NCBI GenBank assembly: GCA_963971575.1 | Contig: OZ020612.1 | Coordinates: forward strand, 37,489,916 to 37,553,915 | Source: Liopterus haemorrhoidalis | Lineage: Eukaryota; Arthropoda; Insecta; Coleoptera; Dytiscidae | DNA length: 64,000 nucleotides | Direction: 5' to 3' | Shown: positions 1-11,000 of the stretch, piece after piece | Numbering within the stretch: position 1 is the first letter of the stretch | How the letters are laid out: every line of letters starts with the position of its first letter | The notes under the pieces: model-generated | Database searches by the model: none | The model's input: only the letters and a program-made list of their open reading frames with translations | Told to the model about the DNA's origin: nothing | Translations under genes and position numbers: made by a program

Positions 1-520
1 CATGCAGAGCAAATTCGACTAAAAGGATTTTTATGAAACTTCATATTTAAGCTTTTGAAATCAATGTTGATAAGAGTTGATCCACTTTTTGTAATAATCG
101 GTTGACTATAAAGGGGAGTTTACTCTTGTCGATGTTTAGATTTATGCGAATATTTCGTAACAGAATATATTTCGAAAAAATTTATTTAACAATAGTTGCT
201 ATAAAAGGATAGAGGAAAAATACTGAGATTTCAAAAATAAAAATACCGCGAATTTCATAAAGAAATATAAACTTCTTAAATTTATAATTATTATTATTAG
301 TATTTTAAATTATCACACTCAAAATTTTTGCAAATTTTTTCGAATTTTTTTTTAAGTATCTATTTTTCATATTTATATGTAACGTTTCCATGGTCTTGAT
401 AAATAATATCTCTGTTAGAAAATATTGGGCCAAGTTATTTCTACTCTGCTGCTAGAATGTATTTTATACAAGTACTTTGTGATGGCGGTCGGTCCTGTGG
501 TGGCCACAGCTGATTTTTTT
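1..520 (+). repeat. Dispersed repeat, family B
   Basis: Non-coding AT-rich repeat. The first ~215 bases recur at 53650-53870 in the same orientation. Bases 340-495 recur inverted at 42290-42425, and 220-320 recur inverted at 19255-19355. Both long copies end near a short motif reading GTGATGG then GGTCGGT, with GTGGTGGCCA a little further on. No ORF of note. Class unknown. Confidence 0.7.
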
Positions 521-540
521 TTTTTTTTTTTTTTCCTTGA

Positions 541-890
541 AATCACCCTTAGAAATTCGAAATTTTCAAAATAAAAAGATGAAAGCGGGGCAAATGGTCC
601 CTTGTCCCGCTTCCATCTTTGAAAGATCGTGGATGTTCGTGTTTAATGATGTAAAAACAGTCAATCAGAAAAAAAAATAGTGCTTCTTGAGGGGGGGACT
701 ACCGAGGGCTTAGAGAGCAAACATTTTTTCCTAGAAATATTAATAATTCGAAATATTGAATATGAAAAGATGAAAGCGGGGCAAATGGTCCTTTGACCGG
801 CTTCCATTTTTCAAAGATGGAAGCGGGAAGATGTTCGTGTTAAATGATGTAAAAAAAAATCAAATAAAAAAATGTTAGTGCTTCTTGAGT
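541..890 (+). repeat. Tandem duplication (~185-bp unit, two copies)
   Basis: Two diverged units share AAGATGAAAGCGGGGCAAAT, a following CTTCCATCTTT-like stretch, ATGTTCGTGT, and AGTGCTTCTTGAG. The first runs about 541-700 and the second about 735-890. Shorter relatives of the CTTCCATCTTT part occur near 25845 and 45545. No coding potential. Confidence 0.6.
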
Positions 891-900
891 ACAAGAACAA

Positions 901-1607
901 TAATTAATTCACAATAGAACAAAATAACTACAAATATTTGTAGAATGAAACTTTAGCTACAATTTGCCGTATCGTATGCAGATATGCGTCGAGTGATTTA
1001 CAAGATAGCGTCTATAATGTAATTTGTTTATTTACAATTACATAACAGTTTTTTTTACCAATTAAAAGTATGCTATTAGAAAGACAAAAATTTGCTGCAT
1101 ATTTTGATGTATAGATTGTTTTTATTTGAGGTTTTTATTTTTGTATAATAAACTGGTGAGAACTATACTGTTGCCCGCCCCCTTAAAGCATTATTGGATT
1201 AAGACAACAGTTTATGTTCTGTTGTATTGTTTGTTGATTTTATATTTCCTCGCTATATTTATTTAATTAAATAAATAGTCTGTGGTAGGCGCTTATACCT
1301 AGCCATACTTAAGTCATAAATTTGTTATTATTTTTGTGGTGACCTTAGCATTTTATGGCTAATTAAAAAAACGCACCGTAATAGTGTAAATAAAAACAAA
1401 TATTCCAGTGTTTACTCAAGTCACTGATAAAAGGGTATCAATGCAAATATGACTTTTAGAAATGACATTGTTCCGATTTGATATCACGGATAATACGCTT
1501 TACATTGTCCCAAATCAACAAAAATTATCACTGCACTTAAAAATTATATTACGTTTGATTTATTAATCGCTCTCAGATCCCATTAACTAATATTGCGGAA
1601 ATAATAA
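901..1607. other. Gene-free AT-rich stretch
   Basis: No ORF, tRNA, inverted repeat or recognisable element was seen here. Confidence 0.5.
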
Positions 1608-1712
1608 AGTCGGTTGCAAATATTTAAGTGGTACTAAATGAAATTTTTATTTTCAAGGAGCTCAATTTTTAACGATTTAAGTGAGCTTTTGCTAAACAAA
1701 ATTATAAAAATA
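1608..1712 (+). repeat. Partial copy of MITE family D
   Basis: It shares the pattern TTTAAGTGGTACTAAATG and AACGATTTAAGTGAG-TTTTGCTAAA with the copies at 17297-17472 and 48955-49070. Both ends are missing. Confidence 0.5.
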
Positions 1713-1722
1713 GGGTTGTAGC

Positions 1723-3028
1723 CAGAGCCGTAGCAATGTTTTTGGCGCCCTTGGCAAATACTTAAAATAGCGCCCCCGAGAAATACTTAAAGTAGACATT
1801 TGTAAATTAGTTTAACCTAAAATAGCGTCTTTTTTTCATTTTATTTAAGGAGGGCATCATTTTTATTTGAATATACAGAAGAAAATACAAGTGATGACCT
1901 AAAAAATTAAATTGATATGAAGCGTGAATTTTCACACATTGCAGGATTTCGCAGGTATTTAGTAAGTGAATGATGATTATTTGGGATACCAAAACAAATT
2001 TTATGTTAAAATATTTTTTGTTAATTTTAATTCGACTGCCTAATATCATTATTTAGGTTTCTAAACATGTGCAGTATTTTTTTTTATATAGCAAGGTTCA
2101 TTAAGATTTTGAAAACTGCGCCTATGGCTTGCATTAAATTTACGCTTTTAAAAATTAAATGCATCATTTGCCAAAATATAACTAGAATTTTGACAAAATA
2201 ATTGAAACAAAATAAAAATGCAAAAAAAGAAATAGAAAAAATAAAATTACAAGACGAACCGTAGTTTGCAACTTAGGAAGCGAGAACGCTAACCATTAGA
2301 CTACGGACGTTTACTCGTTTACTTTGTTACATAGCGAATTAAATATTTTACATATTTTAGTTAAAAACACAAATAATGCGTTATTTTTCCAAAACAATCT
2401 GATCAAAAATTTCTGTTGTACTATTCCGGTTCACACCAATGTACATTACTTAGAATTTTTACAGATTTTTAGTTTAAACAATCTGGGCTACAGGGTGTGG
2501 GACAATTTATTTTGCACAATATTGGTAAAAATCGCGTCAAAATAACTTATTTTGCAAAAATAAAATTTTGATCGTTAATCCACGTACTAAGGACTTTCAT
2601 TTGATACCCTACTCAGAATTTAAAAAAATTTTTTTTTTTTTTTTCGTTGATCACATATTTGTTTATATTTTTAGAGCGACATGTTTTTTAGATGTTTTTG
2701 TATTTTTCCTATGTGCGGGTCAAAGAGTTGTATAAGCATGCCAAATTTCAACTCTCTAGGTTTAGCCGTTTGGCTACCATTTTTATCGAACAGACGGACA
2801 TACAGATAGACGACAAAATGACGGTATAAGGGTTTTTTGGTCATACCTACAAAATCCTAAAAAAAAGATCTTCACTTCTAAAATGCAACAAAAAAAAAGA
2901 TCTTCACTTCTCAAATACTCAAATACAAGTGATGACGAAAAACAAAAACGTTCTCACTTTTAAATGGCGCCCCGCAGGCCTCGCGCCCCTGGCACTTGCC
3001 CCGATGCCAGGGCGTTGCTACGGCTCTG
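1723..3028 (+). mobile_element. Family A element with hAT-like ends and a tRNA-like module
   Basis: The best-bounded copy of family A. The outer ends are inverted repeats, CAGAGCCGTAGCAA at left and TTGCTACGGCTCTG at right. They are flanked by an 8-bp near-duplication, GTTGTAGC (1715-1722) and GTTGTACC (3029-3036), as expected of hAT transposition. Inside, in order: a block found near many copies (CATTGCAGG, GGTATTTAGTAAGTGA), an AT-rich block, a tRNA-like module on the minus strand (about 2250-2310), the block ending in CTACAGGGTGTGGGACAA, and a terminal block with GCATGCCAAATTTCAACT and an ACAGACGGAC microsatellite. There is no transposase, so it is non-autonomous. Confidence 0.75.
2250..2310 (-). 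promoter_or_regulatory. tRNA-like Pol III promoter module in family A
   Basis: Read on the minus strand there is an A-box-like TAGTCTAATGGTTAGCG (about 2303-2287), then a degenerate B-box ACGGTTCGTCTTG (about 2263-2251). The arms do not pair well enough for a real tRNA. It resembles the module at 44425-44500. Confidence 0.55.
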
Positions 3029-3419
3029 GTTGTACCGATAAGCGATTATTTATAATGTATATCAAATCTACCAGTTAGCCATAGTAACTCTGTACTTTCT
3101 CATTTCATTTAAAATTGTAGTAAAATGTAAAAAAATAACAGTTATCAAATCTCGGTCATATGTGAAAATAATGGAGCGCAATAAACACATATAGAGTTAA
3201 CAAAAAATAGTTATGTTATTTATAAATTTCAACTTAAACAAAACTAAAAAGTAAACTTTTTTTTATCATAGAATGTTTTTTTTTATTATGACAGACTCTT
3301 GCGTTTTATATGATTAAATGGAAACACATATAGAATATGTTTTGGAGGATTTTTTTATAGGCGGCCCACGATTTTATTTTTCTTCACATGACCAAGATAA
3401 CCGAAAAAATGTTTTTTGT

Positions 3420-4010
3420 GTCTTGCAGGTATTTAGTAAGTGACAAATTATGGGTACAGATACATATTTGTTTATATTTTTTGCACAATGTTTCTTTGAA
3501 CTCTCAATAGTTTTCCTTTATCTGCGTCAAAGAGTTGTACAAGCATGCCAAATTTCAACTTTCTAGGTCTAGGCCAGTGGTTCCCAAACTTTTTCGGTTC
3601 GGGGCGTCCTTAATGTATAAAATTTTTCCCACGGCGCCCCAAGTCAATACATTCGATCAGAGCCGTAGCAGCAAAAAAAAAGGTCCTCACCTCTCAAATT
3701 CGCGTTACCTAAGTAACATGTACGTCAATGAACAACAATGCGCAACAATAAAGAGAAGAGCAAAAAAAGGCCCTCGCCTCCCCAAATTCAAGTGAAGAGC
3801 AAAAAAAGGTCCTCACCTCCCAAATTCAAGTCTCAAGTGAAGAGCAAAAAAAAAGGTCCTGGGTTTTCGCGGCGCCCTTGTAGCCTACCCAGGGGGCCGC
3901 GGCGCTCAGTTTGGGAAACGCTGGTCTAACCGATTGACTACAATTTCTACCGTACAGAAGACACGTGTCTGAGGTTATAAGTTTTTTTGGCCATACCTAC
4001 AAAACCATAA
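3420..4010 (+). repeat. Family A 3' part, split by a hAT MITE
   Basis: Shows GGTATTTAGTAAGTGA near its start, then GTCAAAGAGTTGTACAAGCA and GCCAAATTTCAACTTTCTAG, a break at 3575-3923 filled by a MITE, and the resumed sequence CTAACCGATTGACTACAATT through TTTGGCCATACCTACAAAAC. The tRNA-like part is absent from this copy. Confidence 0.65.
3575..3923. mobile_element. hAT MITE nested in family A
   Basis: Ends are CAGTGGTTCCCAAACTTTTT at left and AGTTTGGGAAACGCTG at right, the usual hAT non-autonomous terminus. Flanks GTCTAGGC and GTCTAACC are a decayed 8-bp target duplication. The target is the family A sequence normally reading GGTTTAGCCGTTTGG. The inside contains GGTCCTCACCTC-type tandem units and a 56-bp segment (3698-3753) shared with 4632-4688. 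Confidence 0.75.
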
Positions 4011-4269
4011 AAATGGTAATTCTCGTTTTCTATTTACAATAATCGGGCCAGGATAATTTAATGTTTTTGGGGGGGTTCTAAAAGCATCCAACATAACATT
4101 TTAGTACAGCGGGTAGCCTATCATAAAAACTTGGGGGTTGAAAAATGTTCAAGTTCTCACACTGTTCATAGAATTCGTAAAAGTTCCCATTCATTGTCTA
4201 AGAGTTCAGATCATTCCCATACAGATCAAATTAGCATTAAAATAAAAAAACATTTAAAAATCTTGATTG

Positions 4270-4690
4270 TCATGATGACGTGAACACAGCCTGGGGCAAC
4301 CAGCACACACTGACAGAACGATACTCACACACACGTTTATTATCAGAAGTTATCTCTGGGGGACCTCGACCGCCGATTTTGGACCGTATATAAGCAATGC
4401 ATAGAGTCTCAGCGGGTCTTGTTAGTTTGTGTCTGTCAGAATCGCTCAGTCATGCTGCCTTAGCAAATTACTAAGCAAGGTCGGTAGTTAATAGCGCCAG
4501 TCATTCTGTAACAGAGGATGCTTCCACCTCAAAATTAACACAGACCTCAAAACAAAACCTCAACAGTACGGGAAAATCCCAACTACTATTCAATTATGCT
4601 AATATAACAGATTTATCGAGAAATTCTCGTGATTCGCGTTACCTAGGTAACATGTACGTCAATGAACAACAATGCGCAACAATAAAGATA
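4270..4690 (+). promoter_or_regulatory. Possible solo LTR or orphan Pol II promoter
   Basis: A TATATAA box (4387-4393) is followed by TCTCAGCGGG-type start-like sequence and, about 290 bases on, an AATAAA (about 4680). This spacing resembles an R-U5 LTR. The region is richer in GC than its surroundings. No paired LTR, primer-binding site or clear target duplication was found. Confidence 0.25.
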
Positions 4691-5848
4691 AAATGTACTA
4701 ACTGTACAATGTAAACTGATACAGAATTAGAAAACTTGTTAATTTAATAATGACATAGCAACTTTTATTTTTTTGTCAAATTTGTTGTTTTTGGTTTAAT
4801 AAATATTTACACTGCTACAACTTTGATTTAATAAAGTATTATAATCAAACCAAGATTTTCTAGACGTAAATCACTATAATTTTAGTAGGGTAATTTAAAA
4901 TTACTGAACAGTCGAGTTTCCACGTGTTTTAAAATAATTTTACTTCCTGAAACAATAATTTATTTATAGTCTTTACGAAAATAGACATTTTTACAAAAAT
5001 GTTTTTTAATTTTATTAAATTTGTTTGAAATGTTTAACTCAACAGCACATATATACAAGTTGTGTAAGTTTGAATTGCGTAAATTATACTCAATATCACA
5101 TACTTTTTAGTTAAATTAACAAATTTACATCTTAAAGATTTTTATAACCTACAAATTACATGATTTAATATTATCAGTCATAGACAACTCACCTTAGGTA
5201 TTTAAATATCACAAAATTTTAATAACTATATTAATTATGTCACAAATAATAATCACAATCTCACTTTATTAATAAAAACCATGTACAGCTGTCAGATGAT
5301 TGACGTATGTTAGAAAACGTCTTGCCGCCATTTTGACTCAACTACTGCCATTGTGGACGTTGGTCGAACTAATGCAATAAAAGCGCGACCTCACCATTGT
5401 TGAGAATGACGTTTTGATATTTTTTTTTATATTTATATTAGTTTTTATCATAATCTCTTTATGTATACATGCATTGTCATTCTTGCAAGGTAATATTTAC
5501 TCCAATATTTAATTTCTGGTGATAACGATTGTAAAAATATAATTTCAACTATAATAAACAACACTAAGTTGTTTCAAATTAAAAACTTACCTAAACTGTA
5601 TAACATTTAGAACAGTTAAAAAATATGATAGTGTCAAATCATTGCACTTGTTAAAACTAAATTAACTAACAATATAATGTCTCTAATCTTAGTTGATTAA
5701 AATTATCTGCAAACTTTAATCGTATGACGCGAGTTAAAAAACTATATTAAATTTCAGATGGGCTAAAAAGGTCAATAAAATACTGTCAATTTATTTTTAT
5801 TAAAAACATATTTTTATTTGTTAATAACTAAATGCGGTCAAATTTGGT
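4691..5848. other. Gene-free AT-rich stretch
   Basis: No ORF above background. A GCCGCCATTTTG motif near 5324 is the only non-AT-rich landmark. Nothing else identified. Confidence 0.5.
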
Positions 5849-6046
5849 TATAATACGTTTTAATCCTACTTAACTGAAAAAAAAACATTGTTCTTTTTAG
5901 ATTAATAGGATTAAAACGTATTAACACCTAAATTGTCCGCTCTTTTTAACAACTAGAATGCGTTTCACTTAAGTCTTAATACGTTTAATCCTACTTAATT
6001 GGAAAACCCATTGTTCATTTTAATTAAATAGGATTAAAACGTATTA
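5849..6046. repeat. Tandem pair of hairpins
   Basis: Each unit has the arms TAATACGTTTTAATCCTACT and TAGGATTAAAACGTATTA separated by 35-45 bases. The first is at about 5852-5923 and the second at about 5977-6046. The whole ~120-bp hairpin unit is duplicated head to tail, each followed by GTCCGCTCTTT or GGCCGCTCTTT. It lies downstream of the cytochrome b561 gene. Probably MITE-derived. Confidence 0.65.
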
Positions 6047-6210
6047 ACACTTACGTTGGCCGCTCTTTATTCGTAAAATATAAACATTTGTTTGAGGATA
6101 TTTAAAAAAAAACACACAAATGTTTAATTTTTTTATATTTATTTTTAATAATTATTACCTAAATACAAAAACTAAACTCGCTGGCAGAAATTTTCTTTTA
6201 AAGAGATAAT

Positions 6211-6216
6211 TTTATT
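6211..6216 (-). terminator. Candidate polyadenylation signal of the cytochrome b561 gene
   Basis: AATAAA on the minus strand, about 265 bases after the stop codon. A second AATAAA lies at 6138-6143. Confidence 0.4.
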
Positions 6217-6481
6217 ACTTTTACAACATAATGAAGTTGAGATAAACATACAGAATTAATTGCTGGAGAAAAAAAAACTTTATTTAAACAAAATTGAAAT
6301 TTTCATAGCAGAAGACGCAAGTCACAATGAAACACATTATTATAACAATATATTTGTTACTGAAAAAAAAATGAATCAGAATTTAAGAAATATCAAATCT
6401 TGTATGTTTATACAACAGTCATACACTATATTAATACAAATGCATAATATCACAGTGTATTGATTTAAAATAATTATCAAA

Positions 6482-6991
6482 TTATTTAAATATATGTTTT
6501 AGTCTAAAAATAATACTTCTCAATGGTTTAAGCAAAGTCCAAGAGAGTGTAAATAAAATAATAAAAACACAAAAAATTCTCGCATAAATACCAGTCCTGA
6601 GCTCAAACCAGTGAGAATAAATTCCCAAAATGACGGTGATACATCCCAACAAAAAAGCAAAACTACCAAAAAAAGCATGTATTGTTTTGTTTAATATAGG
6701 TTTAATTAAATTTTTTAAATTGTAATTATACAAAGCAAAAATTCCACCTAAACTTGTAAAAAGTACGCAAATTATTGATATTAACCCCAACAAACCATGC
6801 CATGTTGTAAAATGATTTTTATTTTTTAAGTTTTTATTGATATAAATCACTAAAAACCCGGCGTAAATAGCGAAAGAAGCTCCCATTTGTAAAATCCAAT
6901 GTACACGAGTTTTATTTTTCTGAGAAATACTTCTAGTGATGATATTTTCTCCGAGAAACGACAAAATTCCTTGTGCCAACAGGAAAAACCA
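6482..6991 (-). CDS. CYB561D2: CYB561D exon 2 (terminal coding exon)
   Basis: Begins after TATTTTTAG with WFFLLAQGIL and ends at TAA. It carries helices 3-6 and the histidines H128, H162 and H202. The in-frame TTG at 6979 is an internal codon, not a start. Confidence 0.88.
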   Translation of the reverse strand, partial: WFFLLAQGILSFLGENIITRSISQKNKTRVHWILQMGASFAIYAGFLVIYINKNLKNKNHFTTWHGLLGLISIICVLFTSLGGIFALYNYNLKNLIKPILNKTIHAFFGSFAFLLGCITVILGIYSHWFELRTGIYARIFCVFIILFTLSWTLLKPLRSIIFRLKHIFK

Positions 6992-7488
6992 CTAAAAATA
7001 TAATTAGTAATTAGTCAAATAATGAAATGTCAAATTTTGACATGCGTTCCTGCACGTCTCACTGTTTACACATATTATCACTACTACTTATGTATATTTA
7101 AACGATTATAAATCATTAAAAACTATTTTTTATATTTATTACGGTATCTGACACGTGTTGAATGTAAACAAATGTCAAATTTTAAGGTTATACTTACACC
7201 AACAATCATAAGAGGTGGATGCCATGTAAATAACTCAACATTTTCACTAAAACTCAAGTAAAAAATATAAAAAACAAACGAAATAATCCCGAAATGAACC
7301 ACATTTGTAATAATTTCAGTCGTTTTATTGTATTTTCTGCTCATATTGTTCGGTTCGCTTTCGTCTGTTTCTCTCGTGGCAATCTGTATCTGGAGATTGC
7401 ATCTTGGTACATTTTCGAGGTCACTATCCGAGCTGCTGAGGCTGTCCAAAAGATTATAACTGCTATTATTTAAAGTTGCTCTTGCCAT
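6482..7488 (-). CDS. CYB561D2: Transmembrane cytochrome b561, CYB561D type (two exons)
   Basis: Encodes a 266-residue ascorbate-dependent transmembrane ferric/monodehydroascorbate-type reductase (family knowledge). Coding exons are complement(7198..7488) and complement(6482..6991). The intron is GTAAGT...TTTTTAG, in phase 0. The start is fixed by an in-frame TAA four codons upstream. Residues 1-55 are a soluble Ser/Asp-rich tail, followed by six predicted membrane helices. The four haem-ligand histidines of the family are visible: H90 (TWHPPLM), H128 (VHWILQ), H162 (TWHGLLG) and H202 (IHAFFGS). Human CYB561D2 is slightly shorter, about 222 residues. The gene lies about 320 bp downstream of the stop codon of the ABCG8-like gene, on the same strand. 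Function is inferred from the fold; whether it is the D1 or D2 orthologue is unresolved. Confidence 0.88.
7198..7488 (-). CDS. CYB561D2: CYB561D exon 1
   Basis: 97 codons from ATG to GGT, donor GTAAGT. Contains the cytosolic tail, helix 1 (FGIISFVFYIFYLSF) and H90 in TWHPPLM. Confidence 0.88.
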
Positions 7489-7607
7489 TATTCTATTTTA
7501 TTACACAACTGTCAATCCTATTTTAATATCACGTGGTTTACAAATTAAATACACACATGCGTAGAAAAGGTTGCTTGTCAAAAAGGAGAAATTTGATATA
7601 GGGCGTT

Positions 7608-7613
7608 TTTATT
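7608..7613 (-). terminator. Candidate polyadenylation signal of the ABCG8-like gene
   Basis: AATAAA on the minus strand, about 200 bases past the stop codon and only about 120 bases before the ATG of the cytochrome b561 gene. The intergenic spacer is therefore very short. Confidence 0.4.
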
Positions 7614-7809
7614 TATAATTTTTAAAGAAAGCAGGGTAGGATTTAATAGTTTTATCCCTGAAATTGTATAAATTTAATGTAATAAATATTTTTACACATA
7701 AAATTATAATGTTTTAAGCATTTTTTACATTTTTAATACATTTATAATTAAATTAAAAAAACATTCATTCACTACCACATTTAGTGAAACATATAAATAA
7801 AGTATAAAA

Positions 7810-8043
7810 TTATGGTTTATTAGAATCATTTCTTCGTTTCTGATTGTTTCTTTTCCTACAACACAATATAACGAACCCGATACAGTTAACAAGCACACAC
7901 ACGACAAAAAACACAAACATGGCTATTAGAGAACTCCACTGGCCTGGATATGATTGATCTGAAGCTGAGAACCCAAAACTAGTAATAATTTGGGTGCCAT
8001 TAGGCGGGGGACATGATTGCACGATAATATCTTGGTGTTGAAC
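7810..8043 (-). CDS. ABCG8: ABCG8-like exon 13 (terminal)
   Basis: 78 codons including TAA, after acceptor TTTTAG. Starts VQHQDIIVQSCPPPNGT, the extracellular loop, then the last helix (LIAMFVFFVVCVLVNCIGFVI) and a short basic tail ending NKP. Confidence 0.88.
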   Translation of the reverse strand, partial: VQHQDIIVQSCPPPNGTQIITSFGFSASDQSYPGQWSSLIAMFVFFVVCVLVNCIGFVILCCRKRNNQKRRNDSNKP

Positions 8044-11000
8044 CTAAAATTATATTAAATTAAATATATTTTTGATTAATTTGCGATGAAATAAACATAC
8101 TTGTTTATTTTTACACACACTTCCTTTAGTGCTGGTCGCGATGGCTTCCTGGGTGTGCTCCCTGGCCACCAGAAGTGGTAGTAGCCAGGCTGAGGGGGAG
8201 ACATAACGCAGGTATGTGCTCCAGTAAGGTACGTCGTGCCAGTGTATCGGGAAGCCGGACACTAGAACACCCGCCGTGAGACAGAGCGCGCTCAGGAAAG
8301 TCGCTGTTCCGGACCAGGGCACCAGGTACAAAAATGCAGTCAGCAGGGATTGCGTACAACTCAAATAGAGCAGCATATAACCTGTAATTGATACTTTACA
8401 GTATGATAGTGGTTAAAAATATAGAGAATTATTGATGTAAGGTCCATTAAATCCAGTTTTAATAATGAGTAGCAATTCTACTGTTGACTTACCGATGTAA
8501 ATATAAAAAGCGTCTTGGTGGTTCGATCCTTGAACGTACAGGCCACTCATGGAGTAACAGGGCACTAGGTAAACCAGCCAAATGAACAGCGATGGCAATA
8601 TATTCAATATTATCTGCAAAATATAAATGGCAGGTATTTAATTTCTCAAAGTAGTGCAGTCAAGATTTTGTCTTGGTGAAAGGGGGTAAACTCTAGTTAG
8701 AGCCTATGCGAACGATAATGAGCCTATACTCATTAACAATATGAATAAAATTTTATTATAAATTATCAAAAATATCTAGGAATGTATTTAGATTGATATT
8801 GTAAGGTGTGTAGGCGCGCACTCAGAATATATTCTTTTGGGGGGGGGTCTCTGAAACATTTTTTCTTTCTTGAAAACATCTTTAAAATTTCGCAAATTTT
8901 AAGATGAACAGATCTGTAGTTATTATTAACAGTTAGCACTATTAAACATTTGTATATATTAAAAAAAAAACACCTAAAAAAGTTGATCTAAAAATCTTTG
9001 ATGATATTTGATTGAAACTTTTAGTCACATTATTTTGAAGAAATAGGGGGGGTTCAGTAATTCTACCATTCGAAAAAGTCACCAATAATTATAGTAAGAT
9101 TATTAATTCTTCCGACTGCTCGAATATTTTTCCATCTTTAAAAACGTCTCACCTTAACAAAAATAAAAGTAAATCTCCCATATAAACCATCATTGATGTC
9201 TCTCTCGACTGTTCTTCTGTTGAGTCTGATTTCTGTGATAGTGAGAGCCAGGAGAATGGGCCAGGAGGCGACACACATCACTGTGTAGTGGTAGCCCAGC
9301 CGGTCGTTCAGGTTGAGCTGGGGGTCCGTGTGGGGAACATCCCAGAACACGGCTCCGATAATGAGAGAGAGAGTTGCGGCCAGGACGAATAAAGAGGTCC
9401 ATTTCACGAAGGTGTGCGGTTGGGCATAAAACATGGATTTACTAAAAATTACAACAATTTTAGCAACAAATCCTATTTAAACGCTATATAGAAAATTCAT
9501 GATTGTTATAAAGAAATTTGATAAATGGAAAAAAAATCATGCTTTATATATAGCAGTGGTTCATAACCGGGGGTTAAATTAGGAGGGTACCAACAACAGA
9601 GGTCTCAGAAAATATATTTAAATAAGCTTGTGGTCGTTTTTATTAAGCCCCATTCGACGAGGGGAAAGAAATCATAAAATAAGAAAAATAATCTTTTATT
9701 TTCAAAACCCTAGTTTGCAAATTGGTACGCGAGAGTGCTAACCATTACACCATGAAAGCAAGCTGGTGTAATTTGTTACATAAGTTATTAAATATTTTAC
9801 ATGGTCAAGCAAAAAACACAAAAAACACGATATTTTCCGAAAACATAATGTAATCAAAAATTCCTGTTGTACTATTCCGGTTCACACAAATGTACATTAC
9901 TTTTTTCAGATTTTTAGTATAAATCATCTGGACTACATGTGTGGGACAAATTTTTTTATGCACAATTTTGTCTAAAACCGCCTCAAAATAATTTATTTTG
10001 CAAAAATAAAATTTTGATCGTTAATCCACGTACTAAGGGCTTTCATTTGATACCCTACTCAGAATTTAATTTTTTTATTTATTTTTTTTTTTTTCGATGA
10101 GCAGATATTTGTTTATATCTTTAGGTGGATATGTTTTTTAGATGTCTAGTATTTTTCCTATGTGCGGGTCAAAGAGTTGTAATAGCATGCCAAATTTCAA
10201 CTCTCTAGGTTTAGCCATTTGGCTACAATTTTTACCGAACAGACGACAAAATGACGGTATCATTTTTGGTCATACCTTCAAAACCCTAACAAGGAAAGAT
10301 TATTTTGGCACCCCGAAAATCTCCTTTATTTGTAAAGATACAAAAAATCTTCAGAACAAAAGTTAAACTAGACAAAAAGGCCCATCTAAAGGTTACTATA
10401 AGAATTCTGAGGCACTTCCGGTTTCACCGGAAATGATGTCAACTTTTGATATAGCATAGGGAATCGATAATTTTATATTTTTTTCCTAAAAGTACATTAA
10501 ATTAGCTTTACAATGACACCAAAAAGTCATATTTTTATGTTAACCATCTCAAAATGGCCACCATTTATTTACAAAATAATAATCAACATAAGTCATCTCT
10601 TCGTTGGTATATGGTACATAAACCATAATTTGGTACAAAAACTAAACTATATATATATATAGATTACGTCATAATAAACTAATAATACTGCGATATACTA
10701 CTGGTCCGCGATCAATATAATGTTAAGAACCTCTGTTATGCAGAATATTAATAAACGTTATCTGAGCCTTATTTAAGTTTGTGAAATACTGACTTGAATA
10801 ATACAATGGCTTGTGTGAATGGGTTGGCATGCCTTGCCGGCATTGGTAAGGTAGTCGGAGGTCCTGGATCACTGAGAGGTTCCTGCTTCCTCCTGAACAC
10901 GTCCGCCAGCTGCTCTATCCTTTGGGAGGACTCCAACATCGCCTCGGCAGACAGATCATCTAACGTCACCAAATCCACTGGAACAAGCAATCCACAATAT

